From Gnetum montanum (Eukaryota; Streptophyta; Gnetopsida; Gnetales; Gnetaceae), in the NCBI GenBank assembly GCA_015680685.1, contig MNCI01015542.1, positions 379,792 to 443,791 on the forward strand: DNA of 64,000 nucleotides, read 5' to 3'. The notes below the pieces were generated by a model. It made no database searches and was not told the origin of the DNA. It saw nothing but the letters and a program-made list of their open reading frames with translations. The position numbers and the translations under genes are program-made. Shown here one piece after another: positions 48,415-61,639 of the stretch; position 1 is the first letter of the stretch, and every line of letters begins with the position of its first letter.

Positions 48415-49040
48415 TCTATCTAATTAATATTTCCTTTATTGTTATTTACACTTCCTATTGCTAACACAGAATGAGTACAACTTAATCACGAACATTTAAG
48501 TGTAACTACTTGGTAACCCAGTAGCGTATCTAGTAATGCTCAAGTAATGTGTGCTTGGAATTCCCAGAAGTAGTACACAAGGTCCAAGATGCATACAAAT
48601 GATTAAGGATGAATACTCATCACACTTATGCTAACTTAGATTTTACTTTATGTTGCCTATTAGCTTATTCAAGATTGTTTTCCATTGTCTCTAGGAGTAG
48701 CCTAGTTTAAAATCATATCATACACCTCACTCAAGATTAAACCATACATGACAAAGCAAATACTAGTCCATGTGGGAAGATAGTGAACTGCAATCAACAT
48801 ATAAATGTCTAGGTGCCACAACTAGTTTGTCCATGGAGTTCAACTGAGTCGCGCGTACACGCTCGCATTCGTATGGTTGAGTGTAGGGGTACCTTGCTGC
48901 TCATCATTACCGTTATTGCCAGGGATGGTGCTAGTTATCTAGATTAGTTATATCATACAAGATCATTGTAATAGGGTATTAACAATATATCTTTCAGACA
49001 AAGAAATTAAATTCAATTAAGTCATACACAATTCACAACA

Positions 49041-51365
49041 ATGTCTCTTTCACAAGACAGTGATAGCACAACATCTAGTGAGGCAATTCCTTAGAGAACC
49101 AACAAAGAAGTTTGGAGTACTCAATCTTATGCAGGAGTTTCATATGTTCATAAACACCCCAACGATACTCAAGGGCTTTTGTCATCCAACTTAGACACCT
49201 CTAGTGAAGATGGGACATCCCCTAGAACGAGGGGGCCCATAAGACCTAGGACCTTCTCAACGGGTAGCAAGAGTACATCAGGGGATGATTGGGAGACTTA
49301 TAAAAGTCATGACAAGTTTTTTAGTTCCCTCTCTTTCTCCACTCTTTCAATGTCAAGTTGCAACACGGATGACTATTCCTTAAGAGGTTGGCATAGAAAT
49401 AAAAATTGAACCCACGAGCAAAATCAAGAATGCCAACATGAACATAGACAACATCATCCCAACTAACAAACTCACAACATACTTAGTGACGATGAACCCC
49501 TACTAGCCACTAAGAGCCTAATGCATATACAAGAGGTCGTTCAAATATCTCGTAGGCATCGTAAGGAAAGTTGTCTACCTAGGCTTGATTTAAACAACTT
49601 TTCCAAGTTTTCAAGAGGCTATGATTTAGATCTGCAACATCATTTACAATCCTTCTACAATGCTTGTGCATGGAACAATATTGATAATGGGTGGCAAAGA
49701 TGTAAGCTCTTTCCTATGACACTCGTTGGCCAAGCAAAAGTATGGTACAGGTCTTTAAAGCTGAAATCAATTCGTCATTGGCTGACAATGGCAAACCTCT
49801 TCAATGAAAGATATCAAACCTATGCAAGAGTGTTAGCCTTGAGGAGACAAATCCAAGAGTGGAAACAAGGGTAACATGAACCCTTGTACATGGCCTTAGA
49901 AAGATATTACTCTTTGTTAAACAAATACCTAGGCCATGGGTTCACCGAGGAAAGGCTAATGTATCACATCATGGATGGGCTCCGTAATGAAACAAGGGAG
50001 ACCCTAGGGATGTATGCCCTAGGTCAACTATATGAACTACAAACCCATCAATTCCAAGAGCTTATTGAGTGGGTAGCAAAAGAAGAAGGAGAAATAGCTA
50101 AATGTGAGAACGTTGAAAAATCTCAACACTAACAAACTCTTAAAGTAACAAAGGTCCATAATCATAAAGAGGAGAAATCAACTCACCTTAAGGAGGTGAA
50201 ACCATTTCTACCTTTACCAATACTAAAATCACTAGACGAAATTGAGGCAAAGATCAATAAGATGATGGAGTGGGTACATGAAAAATGTAGAGAATATGCA
50301 GACATTATTAGGTGGAGACCCACACAAGATAACTTTGATTACCAAAACAAACAGAGGATACTAAACCTAGAAACAAGGTAGAACACCATTCAATAACCAA
50401 AAAGAAGGGCTGAAGAAAATTAGGATAGGGGCTCAACCGCAAAACATAAGTATCAATGCGATGTTTGCCTATACAATCACCCAAAAGGCCAATGCCCAAT
50501 CTTGTCACATCTACATGAGCATTAGGGAAGAATGTTACATCCAAATTTCGTACAGAAGTACATGGTTGGGTGCATTCCTATTCCACCACTTTATGGGCAA
50601 TCCCACAACTCATCATACTATCCATAGGTAAATTCTTACTAGCCTCAATACTGTGCTCAAGTGCTATGGAAAAACCCCCAGTCGTGGGGGAGGCCATCGC
50701 CAAACTAGCCACACCCTTCATACCATTTGAAACCAAGTGCTTATCATGTTCAACATCCTATTTCTCCAACTAGATCAACATCCTCTACTTCACATCATCG
50801 TTATCACTCTCCCGAGTATCATCAACCCATTTCCTCTCATACGAGATCACCACCTCATGTTCCTTATACTTCTCCTTGCTTTCAATGCTTTCATCCTTCA
50901 CCTCCTCTTACATTGCCACCATTAGTACCAAAATGTTTTGCACCACAACAACAACCCATGAACATTACTTGTGCTACTACTATCAATAATAGTGGGAGTC
51001 CTCCATAATGTCAGAAGCTTTCTTTCTTTAGGCATGGCCGTAGAAAGAGATAGCACGGTTCTGAAACCACTGCATCCTCCAACTTAGCACAAGCCCAACA
51101 CTATGATGCACCTTCCTCTTCAAACTCAATGCCTCTTGTCACCTTATCTAGGCCTCCACCTCACACTCCAACATCCAATGAATTCACCAATGTGAAGGGA
51201 CACACAAATCCATGCATACTGCCATCTAGTCAAGGGTGTCATAGCGGGTCAGATTTCCCTCATAATGTACACACATCATCTAACCTACCCCACTATGCTT
51301 TCTATAATCAAATGTGTGATCAAAAATTTCTCTACCCAGCCATCATACCACAAATAGACACCTAG
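49041..51365 (+). pseudogene. Element C Gag with short zinc knuckle, broken
   Basis: The ATG at 49041 opens MSLSQDSDSTTSSEAIP, followed by a stop. The Gag core at about 49580-50110 includes LFPMTLVGQAKVWYRSLKLK, ANLFNERYQTYA and ETLGMYALGQLYELQTHQFQ, parallel to elements A and B. The knuckle CDVCLYNHPKGQC (about 50461-50499) has the same CX2CX3HX4C spacing. A Pro/Ser/His-rich tail runs to about 51365, after which no protease is seen, unlike in A and B. Several stops and frame changes (near 49091, 49409, 49872 and 50130) break it. It would package element RNA. Confidence 0.8.
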
Positions 51366-53492
51366 TGGCTGTGGCATGACAAACCCCTAACTTTTCATAC
51401 ATGCACGGATCCTATTCATCCACTTATTAATCCTAGCCATGACCAAATGTTTAATCATGGGGATCACCCCCCATTCTAATTTCTAGGATTCTTAAGTGTA
51501 TGTTAACTTTTTTTTTTACACATTTTTGGTTTTAAAACTTTTTATTTTTATATTCTTTATTTTACATATTTTTATTTTTTATGATTATTGATCTTTCCTG
51601 AGTTTTTGTTTTACACCATCGTTAGTATACTTAATATTTCTTGGATACTCTTTCACTTTCTTTTATATTTTCTTATGTTTGGTATAATTCTATACTCTTT
51701 TTGCTAATAAGATGCCAAGTACAATGGCAATGTGCTACTCGATGGTGGTATGTTTCATTTGTAATTTGATTGTTGATGTTTGGTTTCTGAGTTTCATGGT
51801 CGTTACTGATGACTAGGACATGGTTTCTTTTCATGTAACAAGCATTGAGTCCACATCATCCACACATCCACTTACTCTATGGTTTTCCTTATTTTGAAAG
51901 CATGCAGTCTCTTTTTCATTAATGCAACTCTAATAAATTGGTGACTTGTGTAGTTTCCAAAATTGGGAAGGAATCAAAGGTTTGGATAGAGTGTGGCTTC
52001 AAAGAGATGTGGTATTCTTTGTGCTTTTCTATTTTTCTGTGTGCAGGAGTGTTCTTGTAAGCTCCTCACTGTTCTATGTCATTTCATAATAGGAAGTCAA
52101 ATAAGTCCTTGCATGGTGTGGTCCTCATCACAAAAAAAAGATGAGGATTCAAAGCACACCCCTTGGATAAAATAAATGCAAAAAAACTCATGGGTCTTTC
52201 CATGGTGTGTTTCCCATTCAAGAAAAACAACATGGGAATTCAAAGCACACCCCTTAGACCAAATCAAAGGGCTATAAGCACTGGTTATGAGACTTGCCCT
52301 GTCTCCTCTAACTAAGGCCCTTTCTCACTTCCTAATCTTCACTCCAATCTGGAACGGTGGTTGTTTTAAGGGAGCATTCTTATGTCTCAAGGGATGGACT
52401 TGCCTTAGAATGTCGATGTGAAGTCACTAAAAGTGGTTGGTTTTGATCTGGACTAAGGAAGGATCCTACCAAGTCAATTAATCACAAACTTCAAAGAGGT
52501 TGTATGTGACCATAATTAGGAACTCCATTCCACTTTCTTTGTCATCCATCTATGCTTTCCATATCTCACCTCACTATCAATTTCATGTTTTGATTCGGTG
52601 TTCTAGTTTGATGTGTCAGGTTTCTCAGTCAGTTACTTTTGGATTTTTTCACTAACTTTTCAAAATCATTAATCATCCATGGAGCCCATGGACCCCTTGG
52701 TTTGAAGTTATGCAAGGGCATAAAACGCTTGTGCCTACTTTGGAGAGGACCCACTTGCATATCTTTTGGTTTGGTTAAGTTAAGTTAACTTCTTTACCCT
52801 TAGCCATTGTTACAATCAAATTCTTTTTATTTACCCCATCCATGTCATCCAAATTGTACGCACCTTCACAACTATTTGTAATGAATTCCTTTTTATTGTT
52901 GTGAATACCCTTTTTCCACTACTCCTTCTATCAAGCTTTTTCTGAATTGTATGGATCGCTTCTCTTATTTAGCCCATTCGTCAGTCTTTCCACTAACAAT
53001 ATCAAGCAATCAATCTATCACAATCACAATCACAACTTGGCTAGATAAAATCATCAACGAGACAAGGTATTCAACCATTATTTATGTACTATATATACTA
53101 ATCCTTTGTTTTGTTATGATTGTAGTGAGAAGCGTGGACTGGAAGTAGGACTATCGTCACCAAGGAGAATGTACCCATATCACTCGCAAGAGATTGTTCA
53201 TGACCACTGGATCTCTTCTACCTCTCCCTCATTCTTCTATTTCCAAGAGGGGTTGAATGTCCTTTGGATCCATTGGTGTTCTTTCCTAATTATCATAAAC
53301 ATCAATTGTTTACATAATTGTAATATTGTATGCTCGGGCACTTCTGTATTTGTTTGTTTTCTCTATGTCACTATGCATGTTAGTTAAATAAGTCCACACC
53401 CCCCCCNNNNNNNNNNNNNTAATATATTTTATAAAGAACTTGTTCCTCTTCTTCTGTACTCGAGGACAAGTTTTCATTCAGTCATGGGGGTA
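51366..53492 (+). other. Element C noncoding spacer and polypurine tract
   Basis: It contains AATCATGGGGAT (51453-51464), the shared block GTCCACATCATCCACACATCC (two bases differ from element A) near 51850, and a GTGTGGCTTC-type block near 51993. It ends in the polypurine tract at 53482-53492. A run of C followed by 13 N (53407-53419) marks an assembly gap. No coding similarity is visible. Confidence 0.75.
53407..53419. other. Assembly gap of 13 N
   Basis: Thirteen unknown bases follow a homopolymer of about ten C. The gap lies in element C noncoding sequence. Confidence 0.99.
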
Positions 53493-54730
53493 TGATGAAG
53501 CACTTACTCTAATTATTAAAGTGGTTATCATTAGGGCAGTTACTCTAATTATTAGAGCAGTTATTATTAGAGTGGTTACTCTAATTATTAGAGTGGTTAT
53601 TATTAAAGCATTTACTTTAATTATTAGAGAAATTATTATTATAGTGGCTATTCTAATTATTAGAGTGGTTATTCCCGGGTTACTCCCAGGTCTATAAACA
53701 CAATGCCAAGGTGCACAATTGGGAGGAAGTTTTTTAGCAGTAAAGCAGGGAAACTCTTGTAGTTTGTCCATTTGAAAGTTAGAATATTTCCAAGCGCCTG
53801 CAGCAGGAAGTCTAAGTGTGAATGGATCTTTATTCAAGCATTGACGTACCTAAGCACACCATTGTGTTGGCAATAAAGACGAGCTCTTTGATTCATCATT
53901 GCAGCACTTGAGATTTGTTTTCTTATGCATTTATTTTATTTTATGAACTTTGCATTCATGTTATTAGCATAGCAATTCATTTTCATCAATTAAGCAAATC
54001 GATTAAATTACACAAGCATGACCCCTTCGAGCATATGTGTGCCACTTGGTAGCTCAGAAACAATTAGCATTTGACAACCCAACAATGTTTACATGAAGTT
54101 CAAGATGTGTCCAGGAAGTGGGAACAGTTACTTGTGTTAGGCTAGATTACATCATAGTCTACTTAGCAATTAATTACTCTCACTTTCATTCTTATTTACT
54201 TAGATTTTATTTACTTTAATTGTTGAATATTTATTATTTTCTATCTAGTTAATATTTCCTTTATTTTCATTTACACTTCCTATTGCTAACATGAAATGAG
54301 TAAAACTTAATCACAAACATTTAAGTGTAACTACTTGGTAACCAGTAGCGTATCTAGTAGTGCTCAAGTAATGTGTGCTTGGAATTCCTAGAAGTAGTAA
54401 ACGAGGTCCAAGATGCATACAGATGATTAAGGATAGATGCTCATTGCACTTAGACTAACTTAGATTCTATTTTATGTTGCCTATTAGCTTAATCAAGATT
54501 GTTTTCCATTGTCTCTAGGAGTAGCCTAGTTTAGAATCACATCATACACCTCACTTTGGACTAAACCATACGTGACAAAGCAAATACTAGTCCAAGTGGG
54601 AAGACAACGAACGGTAATCAATGTATAACTATCTAGGTGCCACAACTAGTCCATTTGCGGAGTTCGACTGGATTGTGCGTACACACTCGTATTCGTATGG
54701 TTGAGCATAGGGGCACCTTGCCGCTCATCA
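53493..54730 (+). repeat. Element C 3' LTR (1238 bp)
   Basis: It starts TGATGAAGCAC and ends GCCGCTCATCA, followed by ATTAG. The U3 array occupies about 53500-53670, CTATAAACAC lies near 53692 and AATAAA near 53873. It carries an uninterrupted empty-site version (TTTTCTATCTAG, near 54238-54249) of the solo LTR insertion point in the 5' LTR. Confidence 0.92.
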
Positions 54731-54735
54731 ATTAG

Positions 54736-55466
54736 CTACATAAGTTTTCTTTCACCATTCATCTTAATCAAGAGCTAAAGCTTAACCCATTTCCAATTTT
54801 TTCATATCTAACCTAATAGTTTCTTTACATATCATTTTTGGTCTTTTCTTTAATGGGGATTTGCTTAAGATGTATCCACTAGCATAATTGCATCAATAAA
54901 TAGCATACATTAGGGGATTTGAAGATTATGAATGAGCTAACTAAATGAATACATACATAATAATATCCCTTGGTGTATGCTCTTTGCAAATGATATTGTG
55001 TTTTTAGATGAATCTAAAGAAGCCCTTGCAATAAGCCATTAAGAAGAGTAGCAGTAAAATGGAATATATGAAATGATTTTCAATGAAAAGTAAGAAATGA
55101 AAATTTGAAGATTAGAATTGAAAGGTAAGAAGTTACACAAATTAAGCTATTTAAATTCTTAGGATCACTTATAGAAATGGATGATAAGATTAACAACAAC
55201 GAAACTAATAAAATTAGAGCAAAACTGGATGAAATGGTGAGAAACTAGTTATGTGCTATAAGATAAAAGGATCTCCAATATGTTGATGAAAAGCCCTTCA
55301 AAAATGTTATCAAATCTATGATCCTCTATAGTGAGGAATGCTGACCTATCATAAAGCATCAAATTAATGCATACATGCAATAGAAATGTAAATGCTAGAA
55401 ATCATTGATTCTCTTATTAGGAAACATTTAGGGGTAGCACCCATACATGAAAATATTAAAGAAAGT
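54736..55466 (+). pseudogene. RTE-type LINE reverse transcriptase fragment
   Basis: The conceptual reading IPWCMLFANDIVFLDESKEA (about 54970-55030) is the catalytic motif C region of RTE-like reverse transcriptases, where the usual FADD is FAND. It is followed by FKFLGSLIEM-like sequence, then KIRAKLDEMV near 55215 and SMILYSEEC near 55310, in the usual order. Numerous stops and shifts are present. It is cut at 55467 by the LTR of element E/F. This piece is inactive and lacks its endonuclease half. Confidence 0.72.
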
Positions 55467-56345
55467 TGATGAGTGGTTAAGTATTCCAACACTCCACCAT
55501 ATAAGTCACAAGTGCATGCACATGACTAGGTCATAATCCATGGATGGACAATGTAAGTATGCTAGTGGTTGATAGTTGGTTCGTGATCATTGTCTTCTCA
55601 CTTTGAGTTAGTAAAGTGTGAGTAGTATGGTTTAACTTACAATGAGGTGTATGATATGATGATGTTGTCAACTCATATTACTCCTAAGTGTATTCATAAT
55701 GAAAGGATGAGAATAAAATCTAAATCTAAATGATAACAAAAATATAAATCTATTCTATCCTATGGTGATGACCATCCATTCCTAGCTTGTCGTACATGTC
55801 CTAAGCTCATGTAACCATCATTGGGATTACCAAGTGAATTCACTACTGAGCGAATCAAGTGAAGTCACTATTGGATTATCAAAAAATTACACTTAATGCT
55901 CGAAACTAGTCATACTTATTTCTCCTTACTAATGAATGTGAGAAAAGTAAAGTACTTAAGAAATGTAAAGAACTAAGCTAAAGTAAACATATTAAAGAAG
56001 TGAAAATTAAACTAAGTAAAATGACTAAGTAAAAGTAAGGAAACTAAGTATAATGTTATAATGGTGAAAAAAAATCTTAAACTTTATTTCTATCCATGAA
56101 TTGTGCCCGAACAAAGATTCCATTCAACTATTTGACACCACATTGCAGGTATGCACTCTATCGCAAAGTGTAAGTTATGAAAACAAACTCCAAGAATTTC
56201 ACTAAGGGTAGAATGAAAGTTGTTCCGTTGATGCGACCAAGTGTTAGTGTTTATAAGGGTGACCAAGATCCTTTACATCACATCAATGATGACATATGCA
56301 GAGATGCAATGTCATAGATATGTATCATAGATGTGATATTGTAGA
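55467..56345 (-). repeat. Element E/F 3' LTR (879 bp)
   Basis: It begins TGATGAGTGGTTAAG (inverse of the family's 3' end) and ends GATATTGTAGA beside TACCCCCAC, the reversed polypurine tract. It is more divergent than the other family LTRs; CTTATAAACAC on the minus strand near 56260 may be its TATA box. Confidence 0.75.
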
Positions 56346-56358
56346 TACCCCCACAATT
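56346..56358 (-). other. Element E/F polypurine tract
   Basis: Minus strand CAATTGTGGGGGTA lies against the 3' LTR. The preceding GAGGACAAGTTTTTAGTC matches the sequence before the tracts of elements A and C. Confidence 0.75.
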
Positions 56359-56569
56359 GACTAAAAACTTGTCCTCAAGTTAAAACAAAAGGAGGAAAGA
56401 ATTTCTTACAAAATTGTGAGATGTGTTCAGACTTGACATGAATACTTAACTCTAAATGTCACATTGTGGTTCAAGTAATGCTTTACAAAATTATCATGCA
56501 TTACATGATGGACACACATGACAACAAAATAAACAAAAAAAAATATTAAAGCTCGATGTAGCCTTTAGG

Positions 56570-59340
56570 TTCCTAGTGGTGGTGACTCCTCCATCAGCTT
56601 CTTTTCTTTATCATCAAGCTTCTGAAATTGATAATGGTTGAGTAGCACCTAACGCTTCTCCTCCTCTAATCTTGGATCATGTACCATCCAAGTGAATTTA
56701 GCAATGTTTGTTGACATTAATACTTCCCATGGACATGATAGTTGTGAAACATTTTGCTAACCTTTACATACCAGTTACAAACTATCTTCTTTCTTCTTCA
56801 AATGTCCTAGCCACCTTGTGTAGTTCTTGATAGTCAGTCATTCTATGGGCTAGGTTTGTTGCTACATATTTTTGGTCTTGTTAGCTAGCTTTGACCACCT
56901 TGAGCTCATATTTGACAATGTGCAATTTTATTTTGCATCTTTTTTATCTACAAACTATTTCTTGTACATGACATACACTATGACCACTTGCTGCTCTAGT
57001 TCATTTCTCAGTCTTCCTACTATAAACATGGCTAGATTAGCATACCACAGGTCTTCTAATCTCATATATTTTGTAATATCTTTAATCTATAGGTTCTTGT
57101 TCTTCACTTTAGCTTGGTGGATATGGGTGAGGCTATCCAAGATTGGCTACCAATTAGGTATCTGTGTAGTGATGGAACTTATTTTGGCTTTGGCCATCTA
57201 GATTTCTTTTTCATTAATTTTCTTGTACTTGCCCACCTAGTCTCTAAAGTGTTTCTTAAGCCTTTTATGTTTCTTTGCCTCATTTTGCTATGTGCTAATT
57301 TCACTTGCTGATTTTTGGCAGATAGCACGGACTTCTTCCATTGATAGGGTTATGTTCTTCCTTGCCCATTTTCTCATATCCTTGTTGACTATGACAAATT
57401 TTTCTCTCAACTGATGGATACTTTCTTCAAGAACATTTTCTTGCTACTCTATGTCTGTCAACCTTTTGTTTTATGCAGAAATTCTTTTGTTCTCTTCTTC
57501 TAAGGTAGGTGGTGCTTTAGCATGTGCATAAGCTTGTGCTTCAACCATGGATACATTCCATGTTGCCTTTTTCTTCTCCATTTCTACCTAAATTTTTTTG
57601 GCTATGAGTTGGGCCACTTATTCTATTTTGAATTTGTCTAGCTGATCTAGTGCTATATACTATGCAAGGTCTCTTCTTATTACTTTCAAGGCTACTAATT
57701 CAGCTTGCAACTTCTGCACTTCATTCTTTGCATGTTTAGCTCTTGTTTTCACCATGACTACATTACCCTTTGTTCGGATTAGATCTAAATGGACTATAGT
57801 GATATCATTAGGGATATCAAACAGATTCTGCAAAACTTGACATGCCTACAATAGTTGATCTAAGATATCTTCATGTTTTGTTGGGGGCATGGATGTACCA
57901 ACTAACATTTCAACATCTTTGGCTCCAGTAATATCTATTGGTGACATAATGAAACCATTAAATGATTCTTTTATGCAATTTATGATCACCTCTGGTGCTT
58001 TTGCTACATCTTGGTATGTATCACTACAATTGTCGCTCCTTCTCCTATTTCTAGCATAACCTAAAAAGATGTAGTATTTCCAAAAATTTGTTGTACCTAG
58101 TCTTCATCCTCTCCTACCTATAAAGATACCTAGCCACTAGTAGGTCCCATTGATATTGTAGGCCTTATAGAGTTATCTCCTATTTTGTATAATGAGGAGC
58201 CTTCCCTTGTTCCCCAACTTATAGTTTCAACAATTTGCTACAAATGGCTCAGGAATGGTCTATAGTCCTATTGTGTTGGTGGACCACTTGGTCTAGGTTT
58301 ATCACTAGTCGATGTTGATCCACTGGGTCCTACTTGTTCTTACCATATTGCTGGAATATTGTTTACTTGTGTTGATCCTGCTACTCCCTTAGTGCCTACT
58401 AGTTTCTCCAGCTAATCTTTGTTTGATGGCACTAGCTTGGACATCTCAACATATGATGCATTCTAGGCTTTATGTAAGACATCATTTATATACCCTAGAA
58501 TTCCAACTTGCTTACACAATCTTTTGATAAGAACAGGGAATGAAAATGTGAGTTTCCCTACCTTATTTTCTTCAAATCTTCTTTGGATTTCTAGAAAAAA
58601 TAAATCAACTAGATTTACATTGATTTCCCCATAAGGATAGCACTTCCTCTTGCCACATAGGTGGAAATTCTATTTAGTCTCTTAGTGGGAAAGATGTGGT
58701 AGGTTCCTATCTTGAAGTATATCTTTTCCTTAGTAGATAATTCACTGTATTCCTTATCTTCTTTGTTGCATGTTCTCTGTAGCCATAACTTCTTTGCCTT
58801 AGTGTCAAATCTAGTAGAGCTCTATTCAATATTTGCTCTGACATTAGGAACGTTAAGTGCCTTTGCGATAGCTTCCACTGAGTAAGGCACAAAGACTCTT
58901 TCAATTTTGACTATGGCATCATCTTGTATATTTTTCCAAAACTAGTATACCTCTCTTGGATACCATTCTCCATTGCATGATAAAGTTGACCACAAAGGTA
59001 AGGCTTGGAGTTGTGTTCAGACATTCTTGGATGTAAATTCCATGAATGGTCCAATGTTGAGCTCCACAATAACTATGGACATGATCAACTTTTCTTGGAT
59101 GACTTGGAGACAAACTATTGAGAACGTGACGTGTTGTCCTTGTTTTGGAGCTAGTGTGCTTTAGCTTCAGCCTATGTATAATGTTCTATAGTAGGTGTTC
59201 ATGGATAAATACTAAAAGATTGGGCCTCCTACTCTACCTATGGATTTTGTTCTCCAACTTATCCTCTGCCTCTACTTCTTGATCTTTTAATTCCTTATTG
59301 TCAAGGTCCTTCTACTATGGGTCTTTTGGAAGCCATTTGA
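56570..59340 (-). pseudogene. Post-integrase ORF: transposon-type domain plus coiled coil
   Basis: A conceptual protein of roughly 900 residues with many TAG stops. It opens near MASKRPIVEGP with a basic KRSRSRGRG. The first third (about 59160-58450) reads VQTF-free helical sequence such as YSVEAIAKALNVPNVRANIE and KLTFPFPVLIKRLCKQVGIL, reminiscent of the 'putative plant transposon protein' domain; this assignment is tentative. The last third (about 57500-56850) is helical and charged (RKNITLSMEEVRAICQK, KKHKRLKKHFRD, YKKINEKEI) and aligns with 7939-8664. No transmembrane or envelope signature is visible. The position after integrase recalls the extra ORF of Athila elements. Function unknown. 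Confidence 0.55.
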
Positions 59341-61639
59341 AATCATCAAGAATTCATTTGAGATAATCCAAAGGTCAAATAGGTTCTTAACAATTCATAA
59401 CCCTTTCTTAGAATCTTGGTTTTGATCCAATTTTCATCCTTATTATTATTTATAGCTTTATTATGATTATAGAGTTAGAAAAAATGCAAAAAGAAATCCT
59501 TATTAGTTGTATCTTCAATTGTTATGGCCTCTCACAAGTGTTATTTTCTTTATTTATTATATAATTGGGTGGTTGGCTAGGAGAATCAGTTAGGTTTACT
59601 GATTTTTATTCAATTATTTGATAAAATATACTTATTTATCCCTATTCTTACCCTTAATATATTCTTCTGAAGTTAGATAAATTTGACTCAATTTGACTTA
59701 ATTACACGTAGCACTCTCCCCCACAACTAAGTTGCTCACTCCATGATCAAAACGATTCAAAAATCACATGAATCATAGCTACAATGAAAGAGTTATGGTG
59801 CTAGGAAGTTTGGCTACCAGAGGACTAGAAAAACTGCATGAACTCCCCTTGCTAGAAATGAGAATAATGAAAATTTTTCTAACTTTGACGTGTATATATA
59901 GGAAATTTATATCACATACATCATAGATACAACATCATAGCTGCGACAAATTACAGCCTAATACATTCTAGCTACAACATCACCATTGAAAAATTTTGGA
60001 TTTTTTTGTAAGTTTTGTTGGAAAAATTAGGTGAAATAAATAGTTTGGAAGATGTAGAGGTGGTCTAAAGGGTGTTTGATAATATATGATGCTTATAATA
60101 TGAAAAATTCACATTGGAAGCATTTGAAAGAAGGAATCCATGGCAAAGAATGTCAATGAGATGTATAAGAGATGGTAGTAGGGATTGCTAAAATTATGAT
60201 TAGTTGTGAGAAATTGATAAGTGAAAATTGATGGTTAAAGTTTCCTAGAGGTATCAGATGATGTAGAATTTTTCATCAAGTGTGAAGCACAAGAGTTATA
60301 CAAGTAGGTCCTCCCTAAAGCAAGCTTTAGCCCTTAGTACCCTTGTATAACCATGTCTATAAGTGTCTATAGGCACTCAAGGAGTTGAATGTAAAACATA
60401 ATTGTCTTGCAAAATGCACGTGTTAGTATCACCTAAATAAGAAAATAATACTATATTTAAAAAACCATAGAATTATGATTATATATAATAGTGAGGTGAA
60501 ATGGGAGAAGAAAGGATTGCAGAAATTGGGACATGAGGTGTCTAACCATAGGCATAATGAATTCTTTTGTGTGATATGTATGGTTAAAGTAATCATTAGC
60601 CTTTTGGTCCAAGATTTAAACCAAGTCCATACCACTTACTAGTGACATTGCATTACATCATCCCAAAACTAACAACAAGAAGATTAACACTACTACAAGA
60701 AATAGTAATACTTGGCAATGAAGTTCAAGGAAGCAGTTTATTAATAGCACATTTTATTTTTTTAGATTTCTAAGAAACCATCTACCTTTAGGCATGGGTA
60801 ACATGTCTTTCTAGTGGGATCCCCAAAATTTTTGTTCTGTGCATTTATTATGTTTTTATTGTGTCAACCTTACTAGAGGACTATCTTCAAGCATCAGTAG
60901 AATGTATTTCCAATGACATGGTAAGGCAACACTTATTTTATACATATTTCAATTTTATTTTTTGGAACTTAAGTAAATAATACAACCTTGATAGCAAGAT
61001 AAAACTTATAGTGGTAGCCTTAGAGAATCCACAAATACCCTTGATGTCACACCCTTTTCACTCCCACTTGGTTCTTTTCTTTTCTATTCAAGCATAATGA
61101 TCACAAGTTTGTTTTAGTTTTATTATGAAAATAATATCATTATGGTCATGATAAGAATCTCTTATTCTTGAAAATGAGTGGATGGATGATGTGGTGTCAC
61201 TATATATATAATCAGTCTTTCAATGATCTGATAATATAGGGCAATATTCACATTATTGGGACTACATCTTGTATTATTCCTTTGCACTTTATTAGAAAAA
61301 TATATATATACAAGAAGATGATGAAAAATTATAGAAAAATGACAAGTAGCAAAAATAATAAGAACAAAAAAATGTAGAAATAATTAAAAGGTATCTAAGA
61401 ATAGAAAATGATTAAGAAACGAGAAAAGTGTAAAATAATAGAAAAGATATCCATGAATATGAAAAAGTAGTAGGAAAAGAAAAGGTTTAGTTTCTAAGTA
61501 TCCACTCACACATCCCCACGATTATTATTGAAAATAGTTAATCAAAAAATGGAATGCGTTGAATATGGTTTGGTAGACAAGGTTGAATCCATAAATGAGT
61601 CAAAATATTTGTAAAATGACTTGACTTGTTGAATATTAA
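59341..61639 (-). other. Element E/F spacer between integrase and the 3' ORF
   Basis: Polypurine-like motifs (minus strand) lie at 61512-61523 (AATCGTGGGGAT, nearly identical to AATCATGGGGAT of element C) and at 59716-59731 (CTTAGTTGTGGGGGAG). Shared blocks are GTCACACCCTTTTCA (61045-61059) and GATGGATGATGTGG (61182-61195, plus-strand reading, as in element B). No gene is recognised in the ~2.3 kb. Confidence 0.65.

Larger units (their letters stand above)
46826..48906 (+). repeat. Element C 5' LTR, interrupted by a solo LTR
   Basis: It starts TGATGAAGCGG and ends GCTGCTCATCA. Without the nested LTR and one TCTAT it is 1224 bp, against 1238 for the 3' LTR. R-U5 blocks (GTGCCTGCAGCAGGAG near 47083, AATAAA near 47158) match the family, while U3 is unlike the others. 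Confidence 0.9.
46826..54730 (+). mobile_element. Element C: Gag-only LTR element
   Basis: The target duplication ATTAG lies at 46821-46825 and 54731-54735. LTRs of about 1.23 kb (46826-48906 after removing a nested solo LTR, and 53493-54730) flank a degenerate Asp-type primer site (TTGCCAGGGATGG, about 48916-48928), Gag, a long spacer and the polypurine tract TCATGGGGGTA (53482-53492). No protease, reverse transcriptase or integrase is visible. It shares Gag, spacer and tract with elements A and B but has a different U3. Confidence 0.92.

Noticed and set aside
53478-53837. Minus-strand frame rich in Ile, Leu and Thr, like a repetitive membrane protein
   Set aside because: It is the translation of the U3 TAATTATTA array in an LTR; the repeats create the pattern.
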